NCBI GenBank assembly: GCA_032718565.1
Contig: JAVGVS010000010.1
Span: 4,840,318 to 4,904,317 of the forward strand
Direction of reading: 5' to 3'
From: Distichodus sexfasciatus
Taxonomy: Eukaryota > Chordata > Actinopteri > Characiformes > Distichodontidae
DNA length: 64,000 bases
The notes beneath the pieces were generated by a model that worked only from the letters and a program-made list of their open reading frames with translations, made no database searches and had not been told where the DNA came from. The position numbers and the translations under genes are program-made. Positions 47,535 through 58,040 of this stretch are shown here, piece after piece; position 1 is the first letter of the stretch, and each line of letters opens with the position of its first letter.

Positions 47535-48232
47535 CACTGATTAGCCAAAAAATATAAAATTGAGTAGGACTGCAGTCACACAGTCCCATAAATATCCAAT
47601 GCACTGTATGTTCTGACAACTTTCTAATATAACCCACATCAAGAATCTTCCGTTAGTCAGGACAACACAGGGCAGTAGGCCTATTTCCACCTGTGTGCTT
47701 CAGTGAGCCTTGGCTGTGTATGCTTTCTTTCTTTGTACCACTTTTACTAGGTCACTGCAGACATGGCAACTTTGGGGGGAATTGGTAGATTAACAGTTAT
47801 CAACAGAGGGTTAACAGAGAGTCGGTTGCTGGTTCAAGTCCCGAACCGGTAAAATGTGCCACTGATTTACTCATGAGCAAGTGACCATCTCCAAGCACTA
47901 CTCCCTACTGCCAAAAAGCTGCCCACTGCTCCTTCATGAATGGGTCATTTGCAGAGGGCACATATCGTTGTGGTGCACTGTGTGCTGTGCTGTATTCCGA
48001 ATGACAAATAATTACTCACTTAACTCACTTAACATCCTACAAGAGATGCAGTTTTGGAGATGCTCTGACCCAGCTGTATAGCCATCAAATCAAAGTTTCT
48101 CAAATTCTTACGCTTGTCAAATTTTTGTGCTTGCAACTCATTCATGTCAAAGACAAATTTCACATGCTGCCTATTATGTTCCATGTGTCCTTGTAACAAG
48201 GTAATTAATGTTACTCACGTCACCTGTGTCAC
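47535..48232 (-). mobile_element. Tc1-like element B, remnant split by a SINE
   Basis: Left end CACTGATTAGCCAAAAAATA resembles the family terminus. 47590-47770 (TGTATGTTCTGACAACTTTC, AGTGAGCCTTGGC, ACCACTTTTACTAGGTCACT) and 48035-48225 (GATGCAGTTTTGGAGATGCT, CTGACCCAG, CTTACGCTTGTCAAATTTTT, CATGCTGCCTATTATGTTCC) are the two halves of one transposase region plus leader on the minus strand. The SINE-A at 47773-48022 separates them. The right terminus is lost where a hAT-like repeat begins. The middle of the transposase gene is also missing. Confidence 0.7.
47773..48022 (+). mobile_element. SINE-A inserted in Tc1-like B
   Basis: Head GGGGGGAATTGGTAGATTAAC, box B GGTTCAAGTCCCG, body GTGCCACTGATTTACTCATG, CTCCAAGCACTACTCCC, CTGCTCCTTCATGAATGGG, GTGCACTGTGTGCTGTGCTG and tail AATGACAAATAATTACTCAC. 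It interrupts the Tc1-like copy just after ACTGCAGACATGGCAAC. About 250 bp, near full length. Confidence 0.8.
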
Positions 48233-48502
48233 TGTGATGCAAAGAACATGCATTGCACAGGCACAGTATCAGATGCTGCTTCTACAAATTTAGCTTCAAT
48301 CACAAACATCTGGTAGTTGAAAATAGCCATCTTTGTAAACGGACAGAAAATAATAGTATTTTTGCAACTGTTTTTGTAATGATGTAGTGTTTCGCCAAGC
48401 TATATATCACTATTTGTAATACGTTCCTAGGAAAGCTACAGAAATCTCCAGAAAAAGTAGTTAGTACCGTCATTAATTTTAGTTAGCTACTCCCAAACAA
48501 TG
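48233..48502 (+). mobile_element. hAT-like non-autonomous repeat, copy 4, 5' truncated
   Basis: ACTGTGATGCAAAGAACATG, AGTATCAGATGCTGCTTC, ACATCTGGTAGTTGAAAATA and the end TTAGTTAGCTACTCCCAAAC match the 3' parts of copies 1-3. It abuts the Tc1-like remnant directly, so the junction marks a deletion or insertion. Confidence 0.55.
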
Positions 48503-48689
48503 TTAATTTTCTTATTATACACAGATACTAGGTTGATTTTATCCACAACAGTAACAGGTCTTAAGACCTCAGCACATCAACTTGGTCTGTGTCCAGCTCT
48601 CTCCAGCAGTGTGGGAATCTACAAAGGAGTAGTGCCCATAAGCCCATATGTCAGCCGTCCTGTTAGTGATAAGTATGAAAGACTGGGGT

Positions 48690-49385
48690 AGCAAGAGTGG
48701 AAGTGGATAAGCAGCAGGAGCATTAGCAGGTGCTGGGGTGGAGCAGTGGCAGATACAGAGACAGGATCATAGGCAGGGGTAGGAATATGCTCAGGAGCAT
48801 TGGCAGAAGCTGGAACAATGTTGATAGAGAGATAGAAGAGGCAAGGGTAGAGGCATTGGCAGGGGCGGGACTGAGCCAGGAGCAGAAGAAAAGATAAAAG
48901 AAGGGAAGAAGCATGGGCATTGACAAGAACAGATGAAAGAGGAAAGGCAGAAACAAAGACAGCAGGCAAGAATGATGAAGCACAGAAGAAGGAGTAGAAA
49001 CAGGGCGGAAAAAGAAGGACCAAAGATAGAAGTTGAGGGAGAAGTAGAACCAGGAGGAGATGGTGGACAATACCTTAGCAGAAGCAGGACTATGGTCAGG
49101 TACCATGCTGGGACAGGTAAGAGAAGGTTAAAGGGCATTGGCAGGTAGGTAGGGGAGTAGAGAATTACATCGCAGGAGCTGTAGAGTATATGTGGAATAC
49201 TTTCCTCAAAGCCTAAAGGTATCTCCCTGCCTGTCTCCCTTCCTACCTCTTTTCTTATGAATACCTCTCCCTCTGCTTCCCCAGTGCCCCTGCCCCATCT
49301 CCTTCTCCATCTCCTGCAGCTGTCTGGTCATTGACCTTAAACTTTCTCCTGCTCTGTTTCTGCTGCTGCCCCTGGTTCAGCTGCT
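48690..49385. repeat. Purine-rich tract switching to pyrimidine-rich
   Basis: 48690-49160 is strongly purine-rich on the plus strand and is built from variants of GCATTGGCAGG and AGGAGCAG, so it looks like a decayed minisatellite. From about 49205 to 49385 the plus strand is pyrimidine-rich (CTCCTGCTCTGTTTCTGCTG, CCTGCCTGTCTCCC). The purine part lacks stops on the minus strand, which explains three long overlapping frames there (48619-49138). They are not genes. Confidence 0.7.
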
Positions 49386-51340
49386 GGCCTGACCCTAATA
49401 GGAAGAGAGGCAGGCAACTGCCTGGGCGATAACATGACTGAAGCCTTCTCAAAGGCAGAAGAGGATCTGACTGTGAGCCAAAATTCTCATGCTATACTGT
49501 CCACAAAGTCTGTAGGTATCTCCCTGCCTCCCACATCCTGTAATATTTGCCTCGATCTTAAATTCCACCTCCGCCTACTTCCACATAAGGTCAAATGGAT
49601 GGTTTCTAGAGCCGATGCTAATGACTTTTTAGTTGCTGCTCCTTTCTGTTTTATTATATGAGATGGTCAATGCGCTTCATTTCAAATTTGATTGTATCCA
49701 AAGCCAGGGATGCTTGATACAAGAATTTCCATAACTCCTTTCTTAATCTCATCTCAGCTAAATTACCTTGCTAATTAATTAGTGTCCCAGTTCATTCCTC
49801 CACTGCAATTCCCTTGTTATGCGAAGCAGTGGCCATGCTATGTGCCTTCTTTCCAAGGCTACTAATTAAATTAATGTGTGACGAGCTGATAAGTAAGATA
49901 AAATAGTCTTCATTTATGAATTAATTAAGGTGCAACCTTATAAAATAATGACTCGTTGTGGCTTGAACTGAAATGGCTGCGGATGAGAGATGGCTTGGTT
50001 GAGAGATCTTGAACCCTAAGACCTCCCAGCAAATATGGATATGAGTGAACGGAGATGTGTTCTGCGCTCCTATTGAGCACTGCAGGCGAGCCTAATTACC
50101 CAAGCCTGGTGCTTTGAGCTCGGGCTGCTCCTTGTGTGAAGAGAGCACTTCAGAGATGCATCAATAAGATGTGCGGTGAAAACACATGCCCGGCCTTTGC
50201 CAGGGCACACGCTGTGCTGGAGGGCCGACTTGCCTTTCTGCTATGTTTTTTACTCTAGTTCTTCTCTCTCCATTTATTTCTCTCACTCCCTCTGTCTCAT
50301 TTTCTCTGTCTCACCTCCTTTCCTACTCTGCACCAGCAGCCCCTGTATCTCTTCCGCTTCGTCTTCATCTTCTTCTTCTTCATTGCCCCCCAGGGGGTAA
50401 AGTCAAGCTGCAACAGGATTCAGACGGTAAGGACTTGTATCGCTGTTCCCACGGTAACCAGTGAGATGTCGCTACCATGACAACGGACATCGTTCTCCTC
50501 CACGCACAATACGGGCCTGCTCATCTATTCCTCCGTCAGATGCGACGTGAAACCCACAAGACCATCCATCTCTCTGTTTCTCTGCCTATCTCCTTCTCTT
50601 TCTCTCACTCCCCACGCCAGATTTTGCAGATTGCCAGGCTGCCATAACAACATAAAAATTGAGCTGGCATCAGGATAATTGAAACAGCTCTCGGAGGAAA
50701 ACAGATATTGATCAGTGCCATAAGCCAACAGAGATCTTGTTTCAATTTGGGGCTGATGCTGTCAACCAATTTCAGTTATGTTTATAGCTCTTTGAATCCT
50801 AATAGCTATCTGTAGCAATGGTTAATTTATTTTCTAAAAACCCAGCTGGCTATCAATCCATCAATTATGGCAAATTAGGGACAGCACACTCTCCCCTCCC
50901 ATACCCTTACTGATCCCTAAATTTGAGTGACATCCTCTTCCTGTCAGGTCCTATCAGAACCATGCCTGACCCTATAAGGCAGGAAATGCCAGAGTGCATG
51001 TGCTATGAGGAGGAGACCAGCCATCTGTACAACCTGCCGATCTGACGTGGATTGGTGTGTGGTAGAGGGACAGGGTCATGGCCCAAACTGTGAACCTTTT
51101 TCTCCTGAATCCATGCTGTCCTCCTTCATAGAGGTTACTCCAATTTGAGGATCGGGAGAGGTAGGATGGGAAGCAGAGAGCCATTGGTCCCTGCATTCCG
51201 GTGCTGTGATGCCGATGCTCGCTCCGTGAACCTGCTTCCCCTGATGTGGTATGACATTTATTGCAGGGCTGTACTTTGGGATTGGTGGTCTATTTTTTTT
51301 ATAAAAACCTCTCCTCTCCCTGTCCCCTCTTCCCCCTCAC
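49386..51340. other. Non-coding; candidate conserved blocks
   Basis: No established gene. 49740-49990 is repeat-free and dense in homeobox-type words (TTGCTAATTAATTAGTGTCC, CTACTAATTAAATTAATGTG, GAATTAATTAAGGTGC). 50740-50880 also holds TAAT cores. 50470-50484 is X-box-like. A 33-base segment at 50394-50426 is flanked by acceptor- and donor-like sequence (see findings). Confidence 0.4.
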
Positions 51341-51423
51341 TGTCTGCTGGCCCAATGTCGGAGTCCCGTTTGAGCAGATCTGGAGTGAAAGCGGGGCGTT
51401 GGAGCTTTGGATTATTGATGTGC
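51341..51423 (-). CDS. Candidate internal coding exon, unrecognised
   Basis: On the minus strand CTCTCTCCGACAG precedes, and GTGAGGG follows, an 83-base open segment translating to HINNPKLQRPAFTPDLLKRD then SDIGPAD, with one base left over at each end. Codons favour C at third positions and the sequence is repeat-free and CpG-containing. The phase does not match the 43337-43538 exon directly, so a further exon would be needed between them. No homology is recognised. Confidence 0.3.
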
Positions 51424-51952
51424 CTGTCGGAGAGAGTTTTTGTCAGGCGGCCCACAGGACGAGGAGGAGGAGGGGATGGGCGTCTGCGTTTGTGACCCTT
51501 GTGAGGTGTAACGCTCTCTGGCTATCTTAACCTTTTTCAGGGGAGTGGGCGGGGAGTGTGTGTATGTGTGTGATGTAGGTGATGTCGGAGAGATAAAGGA
51601 AGCAGAACTTGTTGGAGCCAGTTTCTTCCCTACCTCCCTACACAGGTCTCATCCAGAGAACTCCCTACTCCTATCACACACACATACACAAACATACACA
51701 CTCACATCACATGCATTGCTTGCATTCCTGGTGCATCAACCATATTTAGATGGATGGCTTCATCCTCCAGACATGAAGAGATATAGTTTACAACCTGAAT
51801 GCACAGCTGTGGTTCAAACAACCTAGATACAGCATGAGAGGAAGGAGGGGAGACAGATACACTGAACTACAAATACACAATTTTAAAATGGATTGACCTG
51901 GACTCCACTGAGAGGAGAGAAAAATCATAAGTAAGTTTATAACATTTGAGGG
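51424..51952. other. Non-coding sequence
   Basis: GC-richer near 51424-51540 with no gene. A CA-rich stretch near 51675-51710. Confidence 0.5.
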
Positions 51953-52119
51953 ATTGAGTTATTATTTGTCATTGTGAACACAGCACAGTACAGTAAACAG
52001 TGCAATACAACGAAATGTGAGCTCTACATTTGACCCATCCATGAAAGAGCAGTGGGCAGGTGACATGGGCAACACCTGGGTTAGTGGTACCTTGGTCACG
52101 AGTACCTCAGTGGTACCTG
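51953..52119 (-). mobile_element. SINE-A, 5'-truncated copy
   Basis: Complement of tail and body: GAGTTATTATTTGTCATTGT, GAGCTCTACATTTGACCCAT, GAAAGAGCAGTGGGCAGGTG, ACGAGTACCTCAGTGGTACC. The tRNA-like head is missing. Confidence 0.75.
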
Positions 52120-53267
52120 AGGGCAATAAATACACCTTGAATGTGGAAAATGTGAAGAGGAAATGGGGACATTAAGATGGAAAGGTGTTTTTAGAACACA
52201 CTTTGACTCTGACTTTCACCAATGTTTTCTTATTTAAGAGTTGTTCTTAGGTAAGGACAGATTTTTAAATAAAAGCCCTATCCTGACACAAATTTTATTG
52301 CATGAATGTTTGTTCAAAACATAAGCTTATACAGTTTTCTTCAGTTCTACAGGCATAATATTATACTATTTAAATAATCTTTCTAAAGAGCAAAAAATAT
52401 TGGCAAATTAGGCCAAATGTTTTTTTTTTAAAGTTATATATTATACACAATAAATATAAGTATTTGTACATACATTATGGATATGTTAAAATGCATGGCT
52501 TCTGGACCCCTTTACACTGGAGGAGTGTGTGGCTGCATGTGTGTGTAAAAAGCTCCAAAGGGAGTTTGACTTCATTGCACTATATGTGCCTACTTTTAGC
52601 CTGGTAATTAATGTGGAGTGGCTTTAATGTGAAATGCAAAACACAATTAAGAGAAGAGTTAATGCATAAATCTCCACATGCACTCAGCTCACACGAATGC
52701 AAACACCCGTGGGTCTGTTTCAGGAACTGTGCTGACCCCTCGGCCACATGGGTTGAATTAATAAAGGGAGAGTCACGTATATCTTCTCTCCCTCTTTCCT
52801 CTCGCCTTTCTCTGTTACACATCTCTGCCCTGAGTTGCCACTCCCTGGGACTTCTAACTAAAAGAAAAATGTTGTTGATGTAAAGTTCCATTTTCTCATG
52901 AAATGTTATTGTGAAGATCGCTCAGCAGAAAGGGGTCTGGGGACGTACTGACCCTGATGGAAAAAATAACAGCTTTAAACAGTGTAAATATTGAACTAGT
53001 TTATGATTATTTGCTGTTTTTTACACTGATTTAGAGGTAAGGTTTCTAGAAAAGCTAGTGAAAAGCTCACCAACACGGCGGATCAGCTACAATCAGCCTT
53101 CTGAGCTAATCTGAGACAGCAATACTACACAAATAGTCTAGTCCTCATCCATGTTATGATATAAGATGCTCTCCCTGGACAACATAACAGTACAAAATAC
53201 AAACCTACATCATGCATTAGGAGACAGATGCCAAAATAAGTATCAGATGAAATTGTGGTTTTAATTT
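52120..53267. other. Non-coding sequence
   Basis: No gene. 52214-52330 resembles part of the palindromic repeat at 39747. AT-rich near 52330-52490. The overlapping plus and minus frames at 52580-52891 have no domain. Confidence 0.5.
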
Positions 53268-53458
53268 AAGTGAGTGGGAGATTATTTGCCATTGTGAACA
53301 CAGTACGGCAGTTGGCAGATTATTGGCATAGCCCAGGGAGCAGTGCTTGGTACCTTGCTCATGAGTACTTTAGGTGGTACCTTTACTGGTTCGGAACTCA
53401 AATCAACGACCCTGATCACAGGGCCAATTCCCTAACCGTTACGCTACCAACTGCCCCA
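53268..53458 (-). mobile_element. SINE-A copy with internal deletion
   Basis: Tail AGTGAGTGGGAGATTATTTG and head ACCGTTACGCTACCAACTGC at the two ends with GCATAGCCCAGGGAGCAGTG between. Part of the body is missing. Confidence 0.75.
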
Positions 53459-54866
53459 ATTTTTGGATTGAGTTGCGTTTTATAGTGGCTAATTGGAATC
53501 ATTACCCTTCACTACAGTTTTAGTGCATGCAGGCTATGATTTAAGTTATACGAGGAGATATTTAATGATTTTGCTGGTTGCATTTGGACTGGCAATGTTC
53601 ATACAATACATGAAGACCATCACAATTTTAATTTGAGATTTGATTGTAAGTGAATGTAATAGTCTCACAAGGTTCACACATGCACATTCAAACCACTGTA
53701 TAATCCAAGTATTGAAAATGTCTGTGAATTGTAAAAATGAGAAAAATTTATTCTGGTGATGAAAAATAAACGGATTTACACAAAGCTCATGTCCACCATT
53801 CTCACATACACCACACACACTCAGACACACACACATTCAAACACAGCAGATATATCAAGATTCTCTGAGCAGACAGTCTATATAAATGCACCATTAGTCT
53901 GGCCGTGTTGCCTCAGGCTTTTTGCTGTGTGTTGTCTGATGTTGAGAGCAGGGGAGTGAGCGTACATCCAGGCTGGAGTTAGCCAATGTTACCATCAATA
54001 CCTCACAAAAGCAGTTCTGACCCCCTCACACACTGTGTGGACTTAATGGACGAGTGTAATGTATGAGCGGGTGCGGCTCTGCCATCAGACTGCCACTGAC
54101 CTGATGGACTAAATGGTCTGACACCAGTCACCTTCAAACCCATTCTGGACTTCAAAGGGAATTTCAGCAGCATTGTTGAAGAGTAAGCAAGCGGGAACAA
54201 ATACCAACCCACCCATATACACTCACACACACACACTCACACACACATATGCATGTGCCTGTTAAAATAGGGCATGCATTTATGCTCTCAAATATAGCTT
54301 AGAAATTATATCAGAGTAACTGAGAACACCTGAAATGAATTTCTGATTTCTGGGTTGTATTTTCTAGATCATTTGGTTAGTCTCTATTTGGTAAATAATT
54401 TCATTTTTTATTCTGCTTGCTGCAAGAAATATTTTCTTCTGCAAAATCACAAAATAAGAACCTTCAAAATCAAGACGCTTTCCATTTATTTTGAGTGCAC
54501 ATAGTCATGCATATATGCACTAATGCCCCCCACACTGCTCTCAGCATCGCCCCTGTTTCGCTCCATCTCTTGGGCTTGGTGTAATGGCATTAATGGAAAA
54601 GTGCTGGGAGGTATTGCCCCTTACTGCACTCATCCTCACTGCATGTCCCTGAGACTGGAAAAAAGATTCTGATCCAGTAGCCTGGGAGGAATGCAGTCTG
54701 TTCCAAAGCTATGTTCAGATCACATGTACACACACACTCACACAGTCGCTAACGATCAGGCTCTCAGGGTGATGGTGTGGTATGGCGATCCACTTCCATA
54801 TTCTCATAGCACAAGCCCCTGTCTACATCGGCATAATCTACCAGCCTCCAATGCCATGCATCAGCC

Positions 54867-54911
54867 GTTGCCATGGCCACCAGTGAACGTTCTAGAGGTT
54901 GCCAGAGCAAC
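54867..54911. promoter_or_regulatory. Pair of RFX X-box-like motifs
   Basis: GTTGCCAGAGCAAC at 54898-54911 fits the X-box pattern GTTRCC(N)RGYAAC recognised by RFX factors, with both half-sites intact. A half-site-plus version, GTTGCCATGGCCAC, lies 31 bases upstream at 54867. In ciliated-cell genes X-boxes sit near promoters, but no gene start is seen here, so function is unproven. Confidence 0.35.
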
Positions 54912-54985
54912 TAATCAGGAGTCACATTGCATCCACCGTCACCTGGCAGATTTTGACAGCATCAAGAAAAAGAGAAAAAAAATCA

Positions 54986-55024
54986 GAGAGAGAGAGAGAA
55001 AGTGAGTGAGGGAGAGAGAGAGAG
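54986..55024. repeat. GA-rich microsatellite
   Basis: GA units with AAGTGAGTGAGG interruption. Confidence 0.85.
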
Positions 55025-55121
55025 AAATGGCAAAGAAATAATAGCAAGAGCTAGAGATTAGAATATGGACTCTTGAAACTGTAAAAAGAGCAAATGGGTA
55101 GATAAAATAAGCACACATTTT

Positions 55122-55163
<42 letters not shown>
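55122..55163. repeat. Long CA microsatellite
   Basis: About twenty uninterrupted CA units, the longest pure CA run in the window. Confidence 0.95.
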
Positions 55164-55166
<3 letters not shown>

Positions 55167-57474
55167 AATACACCAACACTCATCAACATCGGCAGCTGGT
55201 TCATAAGTGGTACAAGCATTAAATGGCCACATAGTTGCATGTTTTAGACAATGAATGTCAATTAATACAATACATGCAAGTGCATATTGCATAATGCATG
55301 AAGTATCCTTCGAGTTAGACCATAATACGTGCTACTATGGACACATAAACACACACACACACACACACAACACAGTAATACATTGCCAGCCTTGTTCAGA
55401 AGCGAACAGCATTAAATTGCCCCCTTAAATCCAACTTGTTTTGACTGAGTTTGCCGTGTGTGACATTTCCGGGCCCCACTCACCATTTCAGTTGCTCTCG
55501 TTTTCCCTTTCTCTCATTCGATTTTCATTTTTCACTTCATTTGTCATGTTTTTCCCCTTACACATTACCGTCCACCACTACCCCCTCCCCCACCGCCCCC
55601 CACCTTCCTCTCTTTCACTCTTTCTCTCTCATTTTCTCTTACTCTCAGACAGACGTGGCCAGAAAGAGGAGCAACTAACAAAGCTATGCTCAAACACACA
55701 GCGGCTGATGTCACCACAAATGACAATCAGTGTCCTATGTGTGTTAATTTCTCTTTCTCTGCTCTCTCTATCTTCATCCCTCTCTCCATCACCATATGAG
55801 GTCAGTGTGGCCATGTCATATATTGCCTATTCAAGTGGAACACACTACCACTCTTGTAATTGGCCTATTAGTGGCAGGATACTCTACAAAAGGCTAAGGA
55901 TAAACAACTCGTCATGACCGTGTGTGTGCATGTGTGCTCTCATGTTAGGGTAGAAAAGCAGTATTTCAGACATGCAGAATGGAAGAAGAGGATGCATGAG
56001 GACATGGAGAGAATATGAAAACAATAGTAGGAGCAAGAGAGAGAGAGAGAGAGAGAGAGAAACAGGGTGTCTAACAGGCGCTGCCATTTTGTGTGAGTGC
56101 CTCATCATAAGACCTGCCACTCAAAGCCCAGCACAGCTCCCAGCACAAGAAGCCAAAAGGGGGAGCAGGCGTTGCCATGGTGATGGCATCGACTTTTATT
56201 ACATGATTTCATTTTAAGTCGCCAGAGTTCCCTCTCACCTGCTACACGCACAAACACACACATACACACAAATGGTTACAAATAAACACATACATAATCC
56301 TCACATCCAGTCCTATGAAACACAAAGACAATGATGCAGCAAAAGTTATTCTCACACTTACAGATTACAGATTAGTCCAGGTGGCATGGACAAGAGGAGT
56401 CAGGGTTTTACAGGAAAAAAAATAGTAAATATATATCAATATATTTTATATATTTTGTTCTTTAGATTTAGTTTCTTGTTTTCTTATACATAATTTAAAG
56501 AGTCTCAAATCGTGATATGACTGATACAACAGTCGATTTGCAGTTTAGTTACACTCTCCAACTCTCTCTATGTGCATGTTTGTGATTTGTTTAACACGGG
56601 ACCACTGATGTATGAAAGAAAGCCTCAACTGACCCTTTCTTCACACACAGTCTCAGCTCAGACAGGGTACCGGTGTCCTGCGTCGTGGCCCCTTCTCCCT
56701 CCCTGTCTCCCTCCCTCTTTCCTGGCCTATATTTCATATTTAATCTGGCCAAAGTGAAAGGATTTCTTGTCTTACTCCACAGTAATCTTGTCAAGACAGA
56801 TGGTGCCTGTGTGACCCAGATTGGCAGAGGAATACTGACTCTGGATCAGAGAGAGAGAACAAGACAGAATGGAAAACCCTCTACAGGTTGGTGTCTCTGC
56901 AGGGAAGTAAGTTTATGCAGGCCGGTGCTGTCCACAAAACGCCACTCTGCTCAGTGAACACACATTCTGCCCCCATGATGGGAGGCACCGAGCAAAAGAC
57001 TAATGTAAACAAACAATGGCGGAGTCGCCGGAGGCCGCAGAGACTTTTCAGTCTCAGCTATGATATTAAACATTAAACTCTGAGTTCTGATTAAAGCTAT
57101 ATTTAGCCTGAGAGTGGGCAGTCAGCTGCATAGTGAAAGGTAGGTTTCCATCTCTCCCGCTCTTTCCCACTCTCTTTCTCACATGCGCACCCTGTCTTAC
57201 TAATACACTCTCTCTCCCTCTCTTTCACACACCCCCTCCCTGTGGTTTTGCTCTTAGCAACAGTGGCGCAACCATTATTTTAGAAATGCCAAGCGTACCC
57301 AGTCTGAGATGTGGACCAATACATTATAAGTATAATTGCCTTTCCGAATCACCCCAAAGAGGCATTCTAAATTGTGAGATCAGCGCTCATTTCATTAGCA
57401 TTTGGCCTGAAATGTCTAAATTTGGAAGAAATCATTCAGTTAGGTGTGAATATCGGACATAATCTGACATTTTA

Positions 57475-57607
57475 GGGCCTGTTCACACCTGCACACTAAA
57501 AGGCATCTTGAGTGATCGAGCCATAAATGGGCAGCACTAAGCACGTCAGTGCTTGAAATCCAACTCCTCAAGCATCTCAAATTACCGTTTGTGATCAAAT
57601 CTCACTT
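57475..57607. mobile_element. MITE fragment with GGGCCT end
   Basis: GGGCCTGTTCACACCTGCAC, AAAAGGCATCTTGAGTGATC and TTTGTGATCAAATC. The start matches the terminus of 726-970. The other end is not found, and a SINE-B piece follows. Confidence 0.4.
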
Positions 57608-57735
57608 TACATTTTGCGCTAAGCCACTTTCAGCCTCCCTGGAACAACTTGCAGTTGAGGGATCCAAAGGTGGTACTTCTGGCAGTAGGACAGAGCTGTA
57701 GTTGAACACATGACCACTTCATTGCCTTTGTAGCA
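57608..57735 (-). mobile_element. SINE-B, highly diverged
   Basis: TACATTTTGCGCTAAGCC, CCTCCCTGGAACAACTTG, GGTGGTACTTCTGGCAGTAG follow the order of the SINE-B family. Many substitutions. Confidence 0.4.
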
Positions 57736-57859
57736 TGTGGTGTGGTGTGTCACAAGGTTGCAATTTTGTCACTCTGCTCCCACAGGCCAGTTCTCAATGC
57801 ATCAGTGCCTGTACGTCAGTGCAGAGGAACAGAGGTAACTCATCCTGGGTGAGTTCATT

Positions 57860-58040
57860 GGGGCAGTTGGTAGCGTAATGGTTAGAGAGTTGGCCTGTGA
57901 AGTCCCGGACCAGTAAAGGTGCCACTGAGGTACTCATGAGCAAGGCACTGCTCCCTGGGCGCTGCCAAAGCGGCCCACTGCTCCTGCCCCACTGGGTCAA
58001 ATGCAGAGGTCACATTTCATCATGATGCACCACAGTCCTG
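57860..58040 (+). mobile_element. SINE-A with deleted head centre
   Basis: Head GGGGCAGTTGGTAGCGTAAT, GGTTAGAGAGTTGGCCTGTG joins directly to AGTCCCGGACCAGTAAAGGT, so part of the tRNA-like region is missing. The rest follows the family to about GATGCACCACAGTCC. The head is among the best preserved. Confidence 0.8.

Larger units (their letters stand above)
53459..57474. other. Non-coding, microsatellite-dense sequence
   Basis: No supported gene. CA tracts at about 54221-54246 and 55346-55370, GA tract at about 56035-56061. CT-rich stretches (55490-55660, 55740-55800) yield spurious frames. 57280-57470 is repeat-free, includes CATTTCATTAGCATTTGGCC, and may be conserved. The 117-residue minus frame at 54939-55292 is a CA/GA translation. 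Confidence 0.5.

Noticed and set aside
48619..49138. Three overlapping minus-strand frames of 115-134 residues
   Set aside because: They arise because a purine-rich low-complexity tract has few stops on its complement. Leu/Ser/Pro-rich translations in all three phases are not protein.
54939..55292. 117-residue frame with Cys/Val run
   Set aside because: Translation of CA and GA microsatellites.
55441..55917. 158-residue plus-strand frame
   Set aside because: Serine/leucine-rich translation of CT-rich low-complexity sequence.
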